Origin: Ectocarpus siliculosus
Lineage: Eukaryota > Sar > Phaeophyceae > Ectocarpales > Ectocarpaceae
Direction: 5' to 3'
Assembly: GCA_000310025.1 (NCBI GenBank)
Contig: FN649758.1
Span: forward strand, 1,650,032 to 1,709,844
DNA: 59,813 bases
The translations under genes were made by a program, and so were the position numbers. Shown piece by piece: positions 1-11,100 of the stretch. Below the pieces are notes generated by a model. The model was not told where the DNA came from and ran no database searches. It saw only the letters and a program-made list of their open reading frames with translations. Each line of letters starts with the position of its first letter. The first letter of the stretch is position 1.

Positions 1-40
1 GATAGGGATGAAGACGTACTTGGACGGCTAAAAGCTGAAA

Positions 41-502
41 TTGCAGGACCCATGGACAATGCAATTTCGAGTAGGCGATCTGGACTTGCCAGAACGGAGG
101 AAGAGGTATACCAGCCGTAGGAGAGAGGAAGAGGAGGATAGACACACATGTCCATGTGGCAAATCGGAGGAGAGTAGACCCCACATAGTTGGGGAGTGTG
201 AGTTGTACAAGAAGGAAAGAGAGGATCTCGAGGAGGAAATGAGACAGAGAGGGTGTGACATGGACAAGCTTGGTAAATTAAACAACAGCGAAAAAACGAT
301 CGCGATAATTGGGGATAGATGGTGGGCACAAGAGGCCCTAGAGGACGGGGATAAGATGTGCAAGAAATTTTTATGGAGTTTGTGGCAGAAACGTAAAGAG
401 CTCCCAAATGTTGGTGGTGTCTCTAGTAGGTGTAGGAACGGTGCTCCGTCTCGAAAGGGACGCGTGGTCAATGGTCAAATGACTACGGCAAGCAACAAAT
501 GA
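41..502 (+). mobile_element. LINE (non-LTR retrotransposon) ORF2 C-terminal fragment
   Basis: A 153-codon frame, very rich in Arg, Glu and Lys, contains a CCHC-like knuckle of the form C-x-C-x8-H-x4-C around residues 38-54, preceded by a basic-acidic stretch and followed by W-W and W-x3-W-Q-K-R-K. This layout (an Arg-rich linker, a C-x-C...H...C knuckle and a Trp-rich end) is typical of the last part of ORF2 in non-LTR retrotransposons. The upstream reverse transcriptase would lie left of the window, but a stop at about 29-31 in the same frame shows the copy is broken or begins here. No endonuclease or RT motif is visible. Family assignment comes from motif layout only; it could be a domesticated remnant. 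Confidence 0.6.
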
Positions 503-512
503 GTACGTCCCC
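472..512 (+). repeat. SINE-like dispersed repeat, copy 1 (core only)
   Basis: The core GGTCAATGGTCAAATGACTA followed by CGGCA is shared, with substitutions, with 2541-2590, 13596-13650 and the reverse complement of 7744-7790. The T-G-G-T-C-A-A-T-G-G part loosely resembles a tRNA A box, so a tRNA-derived SINE is possible but unproven. It directly follows the LINE-tail frame and may be that element's 3' end. Confidence 0.4.
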
Positions 513-630
513 CCCTCGTGTAAACGTTTGACAGTCCCGTGCCCAAGCCGCCGGTGAGAAAAAAACGCCGCCCCAGGGGATCTGGACGACTGCCGGTGCG
601 TTCCAGGTTTCACGTTCGATCCCCGGCCAT

Positions 631-930
631 AATGCTGCCACGACGCGACCATATGCTGGCAGGGGGCGCGAAGTCGGTGAAGCTAGTCGAACAGGTGATG
701 TCGAATCGCGCATTCCCGTAGCCGTGTGCCTTCTTTAGGGGGAGAAGGGCGCGGTGCCACCTGTAGGTTGTGGTGAAGGCGCGGTGTGTGTGTGTGTAAT
801 GCTGCCACGGCGCCAACACTTGCTGGCGGGAGGCACGAACGAAGTCGGCGAAGCTAGCCGAACTGGTGGTTTCGAATCGCACACTCCCCTTGCCGTGTGC
901 CTTTGCTTGAGGGGTAGGGGGGGAGAAGGG
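631..930 (+). repeat. two-copy tandem repeat, period 167 bp
   Basis: AATGCTGCCACG begins at 631 and again at 798. Each copy continues with a TGCTGGC segment, a GAAGTCGG-GAAGCTAG segment, a TCGAATCGC segment, and a tail of CCGTGTGCCTT and a G-rich GGGAGAAGGG. The copies have diverged by substitutions and small indels. A GTTCGATCC motif at about 614-622, just upstream, resembles a tRNA T-arm or Pol III B box. Confidence 0.6.
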
Positions 931-949
931 AGCGTTTTCACGGGGCGTT

Positions 950-975
950 GGTGTGTGTGTGTGTGTGTGTGTGTG
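950..975. repeat. (GT)n microsatellite
   Basis: An uninterrupted run of about 13 GT units. Confidence 0.9.
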
Positions 976-2061
976 CAGAATCGTTGTGCGCAGTCGCAGT
1001 CTGTGGACCATCGGCACTTTGTTTCCCTGCTACGTTCTTACCGTAAGAGGCTAAGAGGTGGAACGCCCTCTAGAGCGATCTTCAAGCTCCCAATTACTCC
1101 TCAACCAAAACTGTACCCACCCTACAAGCGGTGCCTTTGGAAACATCTCGTCGAGGGCTCTCCGCCGATTTATCGGGCTCTTTTTCCGCACCAGGAGGAC
1201 TCGAAGTTTCTGAAAGTCGGTCATGTCGGGATGCCATCTTGGTGGTGGAGAAATCGTTCCCCCCCCCCTTTTTTTTTTCTTAATATGACCCAACGAATGA
1301 ATCTCTATCTAGATAGTCTAAGGTAGATTATTGGTGTGGGGCAAGTGCCATCAGTCCCCCTCTTTCGGTACACGGACGAGACGAGGTTTGTTGGGTTCTT
1401 TACCCGACCTGGTAGGCGTTACGCCGAGCACGTTTCGCGGTGACGTGTGCTAGAAGCAAGGGGGGTAGAGGAGCGCCAGTAGATATTGGAGCAGCAATGG
1501 ACGTTTTTTGTGGTGTTGGCGGACGTGTTTCTGCGAAATGAGGGCTTCGCGCGTGTTTGTTGGCGTCGAGCGGTAGGGCAAACGGCCCTCAACAAATGTG
1601 ACTCGTCCCTGTTGCTGCTGTTCCTTGTGTGCCGTGTGGACGCGATTTCTTAGTGTTTTTTATGAGCATCGCGTGGTATACTTGCCACCAGAGCATTCAG
1701 CATAGTAGTAGGCGCCTCTCTTCCGAGGTATCGCGCCTCAGGTGGGGGTGGGTGGGGTGCAAGTCCGTTCAGAATCCGGTGGCGGTTCGCTGGTTTGTTG
1801 TCGTGTCGCTCAAGTTGCGGTCCGCATGGGCCGTCGCGTGGTGGGTATGAGTCACAGCAGTCCCTAGTATTACCGTCGCCCTGAGCTTCGCATACTGGAT
1901 GGAGTCCACTCCCCAAGCCAAACAGCCTCCAGTGTGCGGGCTGATGGAATGTAGTAAACGTCTTTGGGCGAAACGGTTTCTGTGTGGGTCATCTGAAGCG
2001 GCCCCTCGTTTCCATTGCTGCGCACATGTGCCCCCCCCCCCCCCCCCCTGTAAAAATCCAG

Positions 2062-2344
2062 TTCCACCGGGGGTACCAACCCGTGGCGCGGCCGCTTGAA
2101 CCTCCGCTACCCCTACGAGGACGAACTGCAGTACCAGGACAATGTCCGCGACGAGCTCAAGCTCCAGAATGAGGAATACGGCAAGACGAGGGAGGCGAAC
2201 CTCGCCAAGCAGCGCAACAAGCTGGCCAAGCTCAGGGTGCGGCTGCAGTCGAAACGCGCCAAGTATGAGCGAGAGTTGAAGCTCGCCGACGGCCTCCGGC
2301 GGGTGCCGGGGGCGGGGCAGGGCGGAACGGTGGGGCAGCGGTAG
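2062..2344 (+). CDS. terminal exon of an unidentified gene, coiled-coil C-terminus
   Basis: A pyrimidine tract (C run 2031-2048) precedes an AG at 2060-2061. The exon then reads open, with strongly G/C-biased third positions, to a TAG at 2342-2344. The roughly 93 residues begin STGGTNPWRGRLN and pass into a highly charged Lys/Arg/Glu/Gln/Leu helix with heptad-like spacing, ending in a Gly-rich tail. This composition predicts a coiled coil. I do not recognise the family. The initiator and upstream exons were not found; they may lie within 503-2000 or left of the window. The dispersed repeat at 2382 begins just after the stop. Confidence 0.5.
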
Positions 2345-5087
2345 CCTGCCTGGTGCATGCTGATTTTGAGGCGCCCTTCTCCAAGGAAGTAAGTACGAGA
2401 TGCCGAATGCCCTTAGCAGGATGCTGCGCATCCTCCACGCGACTCGCCGAATGCCTCACGGCGCTTCGCTCTTGGCGATGTGAGAGCCTGGTCGGCCGGT
2501 GAGAACCCGGCCTGCTCCGTCCCGGCTTTGCAGGGATGAGAGGTCAATCGTCTAACAACTACGGCATGCACGGCAATGAGCACCTCCCGGCCGCGCTGTT
2601 GTGTTGAAGCCCATGCAAGGGTGATGGAGTTGGGTTGCCCGCCGGCGAGCTGCACCAGATGAATTGAGTAGCGGGGTGGGTGGGTGGGGGGTAGAGGCAG
2701 TCCTCCACTCCAACTATATGCCTGCATGCTCCTTGGAGCAACGTTAGTGCTGCCAATACGTTAATATTCGGCTCTCCGACGATGACGCCATATTTGGCAG
2801 TGCGTTTCCCCGTTCACCCTTTGTTCAATCAAAAGCCTTGTTGCGTCGGAACTGCACTTTACTTCTGCGTTTTTTTTAATGGGGGGGGGGGCGGAGCGGG
2901 GCAACTAGCCGCGCGTTCGAACCTCGGCATTGCGTCTCACCTCGCACCCGGTTGCGGGGTAGAGGGTGGAGGGGAACTAAAAAGTAGCACACCCACTACC
3001 CCTATAGTATGGGATGGATGTATTTAGTTCAGGTTTTTGTCTCCCTGGTCATGTCTATGGCGGAATCTCAGACGACATGATGCTGTGCGTGCGCTGAGAC
3101 TGAGGGAGCGACAAACAAACAACAAGCAGAGTGTCTATCGCGCATACGTGTCATTTGCCTTGCAGACAACCGTTTTCCTTCTGTGCGCCCGATGTTCAGC
3201 AGAGAGGGGGCATTATCAGCGACGGTCTGGCGCCGCTCACCCGCACGCCGGGTTCGTGTCTGAAACAAGCGAGGTCGGTCGCAGGCCAGGGTTTGGTTTT
3301 TGTGTTGGTTCCTTCGTATTATTGGCTACTCAAATCCTTGGTTGAGATGCCCCCCTTTCTGTGACCTCAGTCTGTACAGCTTTTTTCTCAGCTGATTTGT
3401 TTGCGCACCATATGGGGAAGACGAAATTAACGCCTTACAGTCAAGGAATCTCTTGGTGCAGTGGGTTTGTGTTGGGATCGCCCATGTATGTGCAGATCAT
3501 GCTATCGTTCCGGGGATCGTACTAATGAATCTACTGGCTGTGACGAGTTTCTCGGGGAACTCTCGATATCTGGTCCACATTATTGTGTATGCGTTGGATC
3601 GAAATACTTAAAAAATGCCAAGGGGCGACGCCACTTATTTATCGTAGTTTTTTTTAGGAATTGCCACCAAACAAATGAAACACCGTTCGTTGAACGCACC
3701 ACCAACACAACAAACACACTGCTGTATTTCGTTGTTTTCCCCTGCTTCGGAACCTTGCCAATACGTTCTCGTGTGGCATCTACAATCTACCTGTTGCTAC
3801 ACCGTCATGTATTATGACATCTTCGTGACACCAGTGGAGTCGCCAGCTAGACATGTTGGGAAGAATGAGAGAGTGTCATGGCCCCTGTGCTCTCTGATGT
3901 TTGCCACTGTAGGTTTCAAGTTTCGCTACAATGAAAGTGTGTTCGATTTGTGTAAGCCCAGCAGCGGTATACAGCAGTGTGTCGTGCTTTTGTTCAGATA
4001 GTCAGAGCCTATCTATCCAACATGTCAATTTCTTTCCCCATGGGCGGTGCGTGGGGTGCGACATCAACGGTCGAGGTCGAACCGAACCATTCGCACGCAG
4101 TTTTGGTCGTTTTCCCATCATACATATCAACGCAATCGGTCGATGTTACATCGCACATCACCTGTGGTATCTCCAATGGCACCTTGTCTGCCGTTCTCTT
4201 TGGATGCGCATATTATGCATGGCCACAGCGGGAGCTCTACAGCTGCTCTACACAGCAGTAGTACCCTATTCTAAGTTATCACGGGAAGACGAATAACAAC
4301 AGCTGTTGTTGATTCCGTTATGGGAGGGTGCGAGGAACGCCCCACGGCCATATTCATCGCAGGCACGGACGCATATGTTCTTGTGGAGGGAGATATTTTC
4401 TGCTGTGTCCCCTTAGGTCGCCTGGCACTACTGCGATAGGAGACAACGCTCGGCAGTGTCAACGTGTCAACAGGAAGTTTTTGGATGGTCCATGGGTTTC
4501 GCCAGCAGAAAAGTCCACAGAAAAATCCGTTTCCTGTGAGGTTCCAAGTTCACCTTTTAGTATATTACTCTCATTGATGGACTCGCTTTGTTCCGACCAC
4601 CGTCGCTGATACTCCGTCCACTCTAAGGCCTTCATCGTTTTCCCCTGAGTTTCGCCTGGGGTGAGTGTTGGATGCGTAGTTGGGAAAACATATTATGTGC
4701 TTGCATCATGTCCTGCACGAACAACAGCAGCGTATGTATGCACATACGCATAGCAGCGAGCGCCACAGAGTCGGCGGCTAAGATCTTGAAAAAAAAAAAA
4801 AACGCGCACGGCATGCGCGTATGCGGGAAAACTTGAAATCGAAGTCACACCTGCAGCCATCGGCTCATCGGCTTTATACCTCACCCTCTTCTCTGAGGTC
4901 TGCTGCTGCTGCTGCTGTTCTTGAATGTGGATTGGGGAGCGACACAACAGGTAGAGCAGGACAGCAGCGGCTGAGAGAGAGGGGTGAGTTGCTGCCCGGT
5001 GGGAAGGCGAGGGGCAGAGAGAGAGAGAGCGAGCGAGCAGCGAGAAGGCTCAAAGCATCGGCGCGGCACAAAAAAAGACAGCGAAAG
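2345..5087. other. intergenic region between the unknown gene and the kinase-like gene
   Basis: Apart from the repeat copy at 2382-2580, I see only AT-richer unique sequence with short, poorly biased frames. The last 250 bases (about 4821-5087) are open in the frame of the kinase-like start and purine-rich (GAGAGAGA), consistent with a 5' UTR or an N-terminal extension. No promoter element can be assigned. Confidence 0.4.
2382..2580 (+). repeat. SINE-like dispersed repeat, copy 2
   Basis: About 195 bp is the reverse complement of 7744-7955 with many substitutions. The shared blocks are CAAGGAAGTAAG, GCCTCACGGCGCTTCGC, GGTGAGAACCCGG, TCCGTCCCGGC and the GGTCAAT...CTACGGCATGC core. Opposite orientation and 5-kb separation indicate a mobile dispersed family rather than a tandem duplication. 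Confidence 0.65.
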
Positions 5088-5183
5088 ATGGGCGAAACCA
5101 GCAGGCGTCGTCCCGGAGTGCAAGGGATCATGGTTGGGAGATACCTCATGGGGGAAGTGGTCGGCAAGGGCGTCAGCAGCGAG
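5088..5183 (+). CDS. kinase-like gene exon 1 (N-terminus and glycine loop)
   Basis: The 32 codons end GRYLMGEVVGKGVSSE at a GAG|GTGAGC donor, phase 0. The loop reads G-x-G-x-x-S, with the third glycine replaced by serine. The following intron of about 3.66 kb contains two dispersed repeats (6820-6935, 7744-7955). Confidence 0.75.
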
Positions 5184-8100
5184 GTGAGCAGCACCACGCT
5201 ATCCATGTTGGCAACAGAGGTACGACCTTGCCCGGAGGAAGCCTTTCCTTTGGGCCGGAAGATGCCCCGATGACTGGATTTCGGCCCCGCCGGCCCGCGG
5301 CAGAGAGCATCTGGTGCGTGCGGATAGAGGCTTGTGTTCTACTTTTTGCGCCGTCTGGGCCAGCAGGTAGATGTTGTTGAACTACAGCTGTGGAGTCTCA
5401 CTGGCGACGCGACCTAGCGACGCGACCTGTCCCGCCTGTCAAGCACCCGAGAGCACCAAAAGCCAGCCAGCCGCAGCAGGCAGTGAAGGGAACAATGCGA
5501 ACACAAAGCTTGATTTTTGTAGCCTCAAAGACACACACACGCCCTCTGTGTGTGTCGTATGTATGTAGCCAAGCGCCTACATATGTGCGCCATATTTCCC
5601 GGCTGTGTACAACCACACCGTTTTGGTCTGTCTCCACGCGCTTGGGATTGATTTGTTCCACACGGCCCCACCCACCACACCAGCCAGAAAGTAACCGTGG
5701 CTGGCTGACATATCTCTCCTGCTGCACGCTGGTGTTGGACGCATTTACAAGAACATCAACATCGCGCGGCCGCGGATAAAAATCACGGCGGTCTTGGAGA
5801 GCCTAGACGCCAACATCCGCCTCCCGCGGCGGGTCCGGGCGGTGGGTGTGACACCCTACATTGTATTAATAATAAAAACACCCGTACGAGAGCGACGGCA
5901 GCGGCTCAACTTTTTCTCCAACCGTGAACGTGATGGAGGCAGACCATCGTTCCGCGCTTGGGGGCGGAGCTCAACGTTGCAGTTATTACCCCAACGAACG
6001 CCCTGACTTACGGGCTACCTTGCACACGGCAACAGCACGCGCTTGAAACTATGAAAATATCGAATATATTGTATGTAGAAACTGCTGTGTGTTCGTTGTG
6101 AAGAAGGGAATATTGTCTTGATGTCAGACCCAAAGCCCCTGGGAGGGAGGGGGGTAGGAGAGGAGACGCTGCCCTGCCTGCTCCTGCACCTCCAAAAGGC
6201 CAGCGCGTTCCAGTTCTTTTTATTACCGAACAGCAAACAGTGCCGAAACAGTGTAGGGTTCAAGGCTATAGTATATAATAGATATCCTGGACTTGATCTT
6301 GCTGGCTTCTGAGGTGTGTTGCAGCTGGGCCGAAGGTTGCTTCCTTGCTGCTGTTAACACAGCATGCCGGAACATAGTCCTCTCTTGTACATACGCAAAG
6401 GAGGGGCTGACTTCTGTGCAAGAGCTGTTGATTGATGTCACAGCCCCGGCATTCTGTGTCCTCTCTCATATCCGTATCTATGCGTTGATGATGATCCCTT
6501 CGCTCTCCACAAATCAAAATCAATCCGATTTTAAAGCTATGAATCAATTGCTAATCTGTCTCAGACTTTTCTATGATGAGTTTAATGTGAAGAAAAACAA
6601 CAACAACAACAATGATAGAGATGGTTTCGTTGTGTCATATTAAGAAAAAAAAAAAAAAGATGTCCCCGCCACAACCGCCTCGAACTCACGTCTGTCCGTC
6701 CATGTCCATCATGTCATCATCGGTCTGGAGGGGGGGAGAGCGTGAGTGTAGGGGGCCTCTTCCCCTGTGCGTGTGACGATTTACAGATACTACTTGTAAC
6801 ACGCTTCCATCCGTCACTTTGTGTGTTCTTTAGAACTTCTGATGGCTCTTGTATAGCTTTTTTGTGACCACGGACCGCGTCTTTGCTAGATTTTGGGATT
6901 GGCAACTGACACGAGTTTAATGTGAAGACAACAACGTCCGTCCCCACTATATAAAATATTCTCCGGTTTCATGCCGTCACCACTATTCTCCGGTTTCATG
7001 ACCTGAGCTCGTATTTGGCATCAGTCTCATGTGCTGCCAGCCCTGTACCGGTAAAACAGACACGCACCTTTACCCATGTATACGCTTTCCTTTTTATGTT
7101 TGAGAAGTGATGGTCCACAAATGTTGGCACGTCCACGACAATGTATTATATATAGTGTTGCCGGTCTTGTTTCTTGACACCCGCTGTTCAAAATGGCCCC
7201 ATCTCTCGTTGAACAACGTTGCTGGGATCTTGGTTATTTTACGAATTGTTCTTGATTGTTCGGTTAATCATATAATAGTTGCTGCGTTTCATTATAATTA
7301 AGGGCGTGGTGGAGTTGGCAGGTTTACTCTTGAAAATCCAGGAAATACCTGCATGTCTTGGTTTTCCAACAGTCTTTATCTCCAGCACGATCTCTATAGC
7401 AACCGTCCACAGATGTCCCCCGTGTACAATGTTACGCACTGCTGTAGTAGCTCAGATTATAGCCCTTGCGATACACCTACCGATTTAGCGTTCCGCGATT
7501 TCCAAAGGATCATTTCATCGAGATCGGTGAGTTACGACGTGGGTCCGACTTTCGAACGCTTCAGGCACACAAAATGAACGCGAATCAGCGCGTACGTACG
7601 TGAGTGTGTAGGACCGTGAAATTCAACACAGCTCGCTCTTCCGTCACACATCTTGCTCGTCGCCCCAGGCGATTTGAATGCCTGTTGGTCTAGCCACACA
7701 CACATTACGTCGCCCCTCATTGGGAGAAGGGGGGTGTACTCATGGCCGTGCATGCCGTAAATAGTCGTTAGACCATTGACCTCGCATCCCTACAATACAA
7801 CGCCGGGACGGAGCACCCCGGGTTCTCACCGGATCAGGCTATCACATCACCAAGCGCGAAGCGCCGTGAGGTATTCTGCGAGTCGCATGGAGGGTGCGCT
7901 GCAGCCTGCTAGGGGTGTTTCGCATCTTGTGCTTACTTCCTTGCGCACAGATGGCAGCTGCGAATGACTTATTTTTTTTCTGTCCTTTCACTTCCAGAAA
8001 CAGTCATGAGTACTCTGTGTAACGAACTGCTTCGATGACGTTTGACCAATTTAACACAAACTTGTTGCGATAATCCCCTTTGCGCGGAGTGAGGGTCCTC

Positions 8101-11100
8101 GACCCCGCACAAAACATGATCTCTACTCAAACCACCATCATGGTTACCGCCAACAAGAAACAGAAAAAAACGGAAACCTGGTTGTCGACCTCAGGAAGCG
8201 ATTGACGTGTTTTACAACGTCGTTGCCAAGCGACGAAAACCCACGGGGGGTGGGAGAAGTCCTACTTGGTACTCTTTGATTGGGGGTCACGCAGGAGGTA
8301 ATTGTGCGATTCTTGAGGGAGGTTGCTTACTTTCTTATTTTATCCCATACGGGGCCCTTGTGTATTAGTTCCTATGTAGAGGTGTGTTTGGCGGTCTGAA
8401 TACGGCGCTCGTCCTAGAGATAAGACTGGTGGAATTGTCTGGCACAGACGAAATTTTCAAGTTGTTGTATGCATACACATCGAACAAGGCGGCTGCCCCA
8501 TATAATATAAGGCGGTCATTCTCAGCTGCCCCCACCACCGCCTTATGCGTGGTCCCCTACTGTGAAACCTATCGGGGTCGAGGGCACGAAAAATATCGCT
8601 TGGGCGGGGGGGGGGAGGTGTAGCAGCAGGCTGTGTCAGAAATCCTTCGCCTTCCTCCACAGCGCACGCTGTGCGAGGCTTTGCAACGCTGGGGTATTTG
8701 CAAATTCAGCTCTCGCGATAGATTTCCGGTGATATTCGTGTCGCCGCCGCCGCCGCCCCTGCTTGTCGAAATCAAGGGTGCTTAGTAAATGAGTATCGGC
8801 AATTTACTGCTGTGCCCATTTCTGCCTTTTTTTCTTCAGGTGAGACTGGCGACGGACACGGCAAACGACGAGCTGGTTGCCCTGAAGATCATGCTGAAGG
8901 AATGGATCTGGAAGAACGACATGAGCAGTCTCGTGAGGAGAGAGATCGGCATCATGAAAGGTACGGTAGCCTTTTTTTGTTTCCCTCGACAACACCGTTT
9001 GTATGTTACCGCGGTTTCTGCTCGCAGACTCTAGCACAATACGGCCTTGCCTCCCAAACTGATTCCTTACGCCCTACCCAGCTGAAGAGAGCTCCGATCC
9101 GGCTCCACGCAGCAGAATTCCTTTGCGGTATGCATGCATGCCTTACTTTTTGTTTGGCGACAATGTTTCGGCAGCCCCCTCCCCTCGATTGTTTTCACGA
9201 TCATGAGCTTTCCAGTACATATCATGCACGAAAATGCGGCTCGAATAGGTTCGTCTCTTCCAGTACATACCATGCACGAAACAGCGGCGCGAATAAATTC
9301 GCCTCGCTGCCATTCCAACCCCCAATCTGGCCGTTCCTTTCGATGGTTTCCAAGGCCTCCAACGATCCTCCCCCCCCGCCGCCACGCCGCAGAATTGGAT
9401 CACCCGTGTGTCGTGAAACTCGTCGAGGTGTTTAACTCGGAGACGCACGTATTCATGGCGATGGAAGCGATAGAGGGCCGGGAGTTGCGTACGGAACTGA
9501 GACGGGAGGGTTATCTAAGCGAGGAGCGGTCGAGGAATATCTTCCAGCAGGTAATAGGGCGTTTCAGTTCATTTTTTTGCGCAGCATTTGTTTCTCCTCG
9601 CGGTGGAGCAGGGGGGGTAGGGGGGGGTGCAGCGGCGGCGGTAACTTCCGGGCGGAAAGGGGTATATGTTGCTCACGGCCTAGTACAAGCATGCCCCCAC
9701 CCTTGCAAGTAGCCCTAGCACTAAATAACGTGCATGAAAGACCGAGGGGGGGGCGATACGCCTGGCAAGAAGGGGGGGCTTAAGTGGCGTGTTGGACTCG
9801 CAGTCTTCAAGATTGATGCACCATTGCTGGTCGCGGTGCTTGGTCAGCAACCTACATTTATGGGAAATGGACAAAAGTGGGTATACCCACGCCATTCTCG
9901 GACAAAAGTGGACACTCGAAAATCCGGCGCGCGCGCCCTCCATAGGCGACCCCCAAACGACTCAAAACCCCATTCTGACACCTGGGCGACACAGCCAGGG
10001 ACCATACACAGCACGGGCATCGATTTTTTCCCACCTTCAGGCACACCTTTGGCCCTAATACCGCCGAGGCGCGCAAGGCCTCACCAGAGTGCCCACTTCT
10101 GTCCGACATTGCGGTGGGTATACCCAGCGGCGTCAAAGATTTTTTTCATGTACCCACTTGTGTCTATATTATTGACCCAATTTAGTCCAAATTGTACCCA
10201 CTTTTGTCCACTTACGGACAGCGGAAATCGAGCGGAAATTGACCTCCACGTCACCGCACGGCAGAACATCGACTGGCCTCGGAACGTCTCAGAATCTCCC
10301 ATCACCGAATCCATGGCATCTTCCTATCCATCGCTACTGACTGCGGACCGACCGCGGGATATCGGGTCGGATTTGCACTTCCTATGTATATACATACATG
10401 TAGTGCATATGAATACCTTTAACATCACGTAGTAGTTGGGTGGTAAACTGCCTCGACCTGCTGCTGCTGCCCTCACGAGTCGGTGTGCACTCGTAGTGGT
10501 GGTCGGTGTTTTTTTGTGTGTGAGGCGCGTGTGTGTATCTATGCTGTTGCTGTATGCGCGTCTTTTTGTTCTGCATGCGCGCCCGTTGGTTTTGTTGTCC
10601 GTTGTGTGTCACGCATTTATTTGTGGCATGCCGTTAGTGCGCTGCTTGCCGGGCTTGCCGCGGGTATCTTCCCGTGCCGGTACCGAAGGGGTCTGGCATG
10701 TTTCTGACATGTTCCTCCGCGGTCGGTCCGCAGTCGGCAGCGATGGATAGGAAAGATGCCATGGATTCGGTGTTGGGAGATTCTGAGACGTTCCGAGGCC
10801 AGTCGATGTTCTGCCGTGCGGTGACGTGGAGGTCAATTTCCGCTCGATTCCCGCTGTCCGTAAGTGGACAAAAGTGGGTACAATTTGGACTAAATTGGGT
10901 CAACAATATAGACACAAGTGGGAACATGAAAAAAATCTTTGACGCCGCTGGGTATACCCACCGCAATGTCGGACAGAAGTGGGCACTCTGGTGAGGCCTT
11001 GCGCGCCTCGGCGGTATTAGGGCCAAAGGTGTGCCTGAAGGTGGGAAAAGATCGATGCCCGTGCTGTGTATGGTCCCTGGCTGTGTCGCCCAGGTGTCAG

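Larger units (their letters stand above)
503..2061. other. intergenic, repeat-rich, no gene recognised
   Basis: This stretch holds a tandem duplication (631-930), a GT microsatellite (950-975) and a homopolymeric C tract (2031-2048). A frame at about 1045-1326 on the plus strand reads as a plausible peptide (Lys/Arg/Pro-rich, with a W-W-W run), but it has no recognisable domain and no clear splice signals, so it is not called. Confidence 0.4.

Noticed and set aside
577-624. Possible tRNA from GTTCGATCC and a GGGGATC/GATCCCC pairing
   Set aside because: No acceptor, D and anticodon stems fit at tRNA spacing. At most a B-box-like remnant.
1051-1326. A coding exon reading KRLRGGTPSRAIFKLPITPQ and PPYKRCLWKHL
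   Set aside because: Protein-like in appearance, but there are no convincing splice sites, no coding bias and no family match.
2905-2936. GTTCGAACC as a tRNA T-arm
   Set aside because: The 70 bases upstream are dominated by T and G homopolymers and cannot form a cloverleaf.
9734-10432. Long frames in the transposon arms (plus strand at 9734-10432, minus strand at 10634-11167)
   Set aside because: They are mirror images created by the inverted arms, with no coding bias or known motif. The element is non-autonomous.
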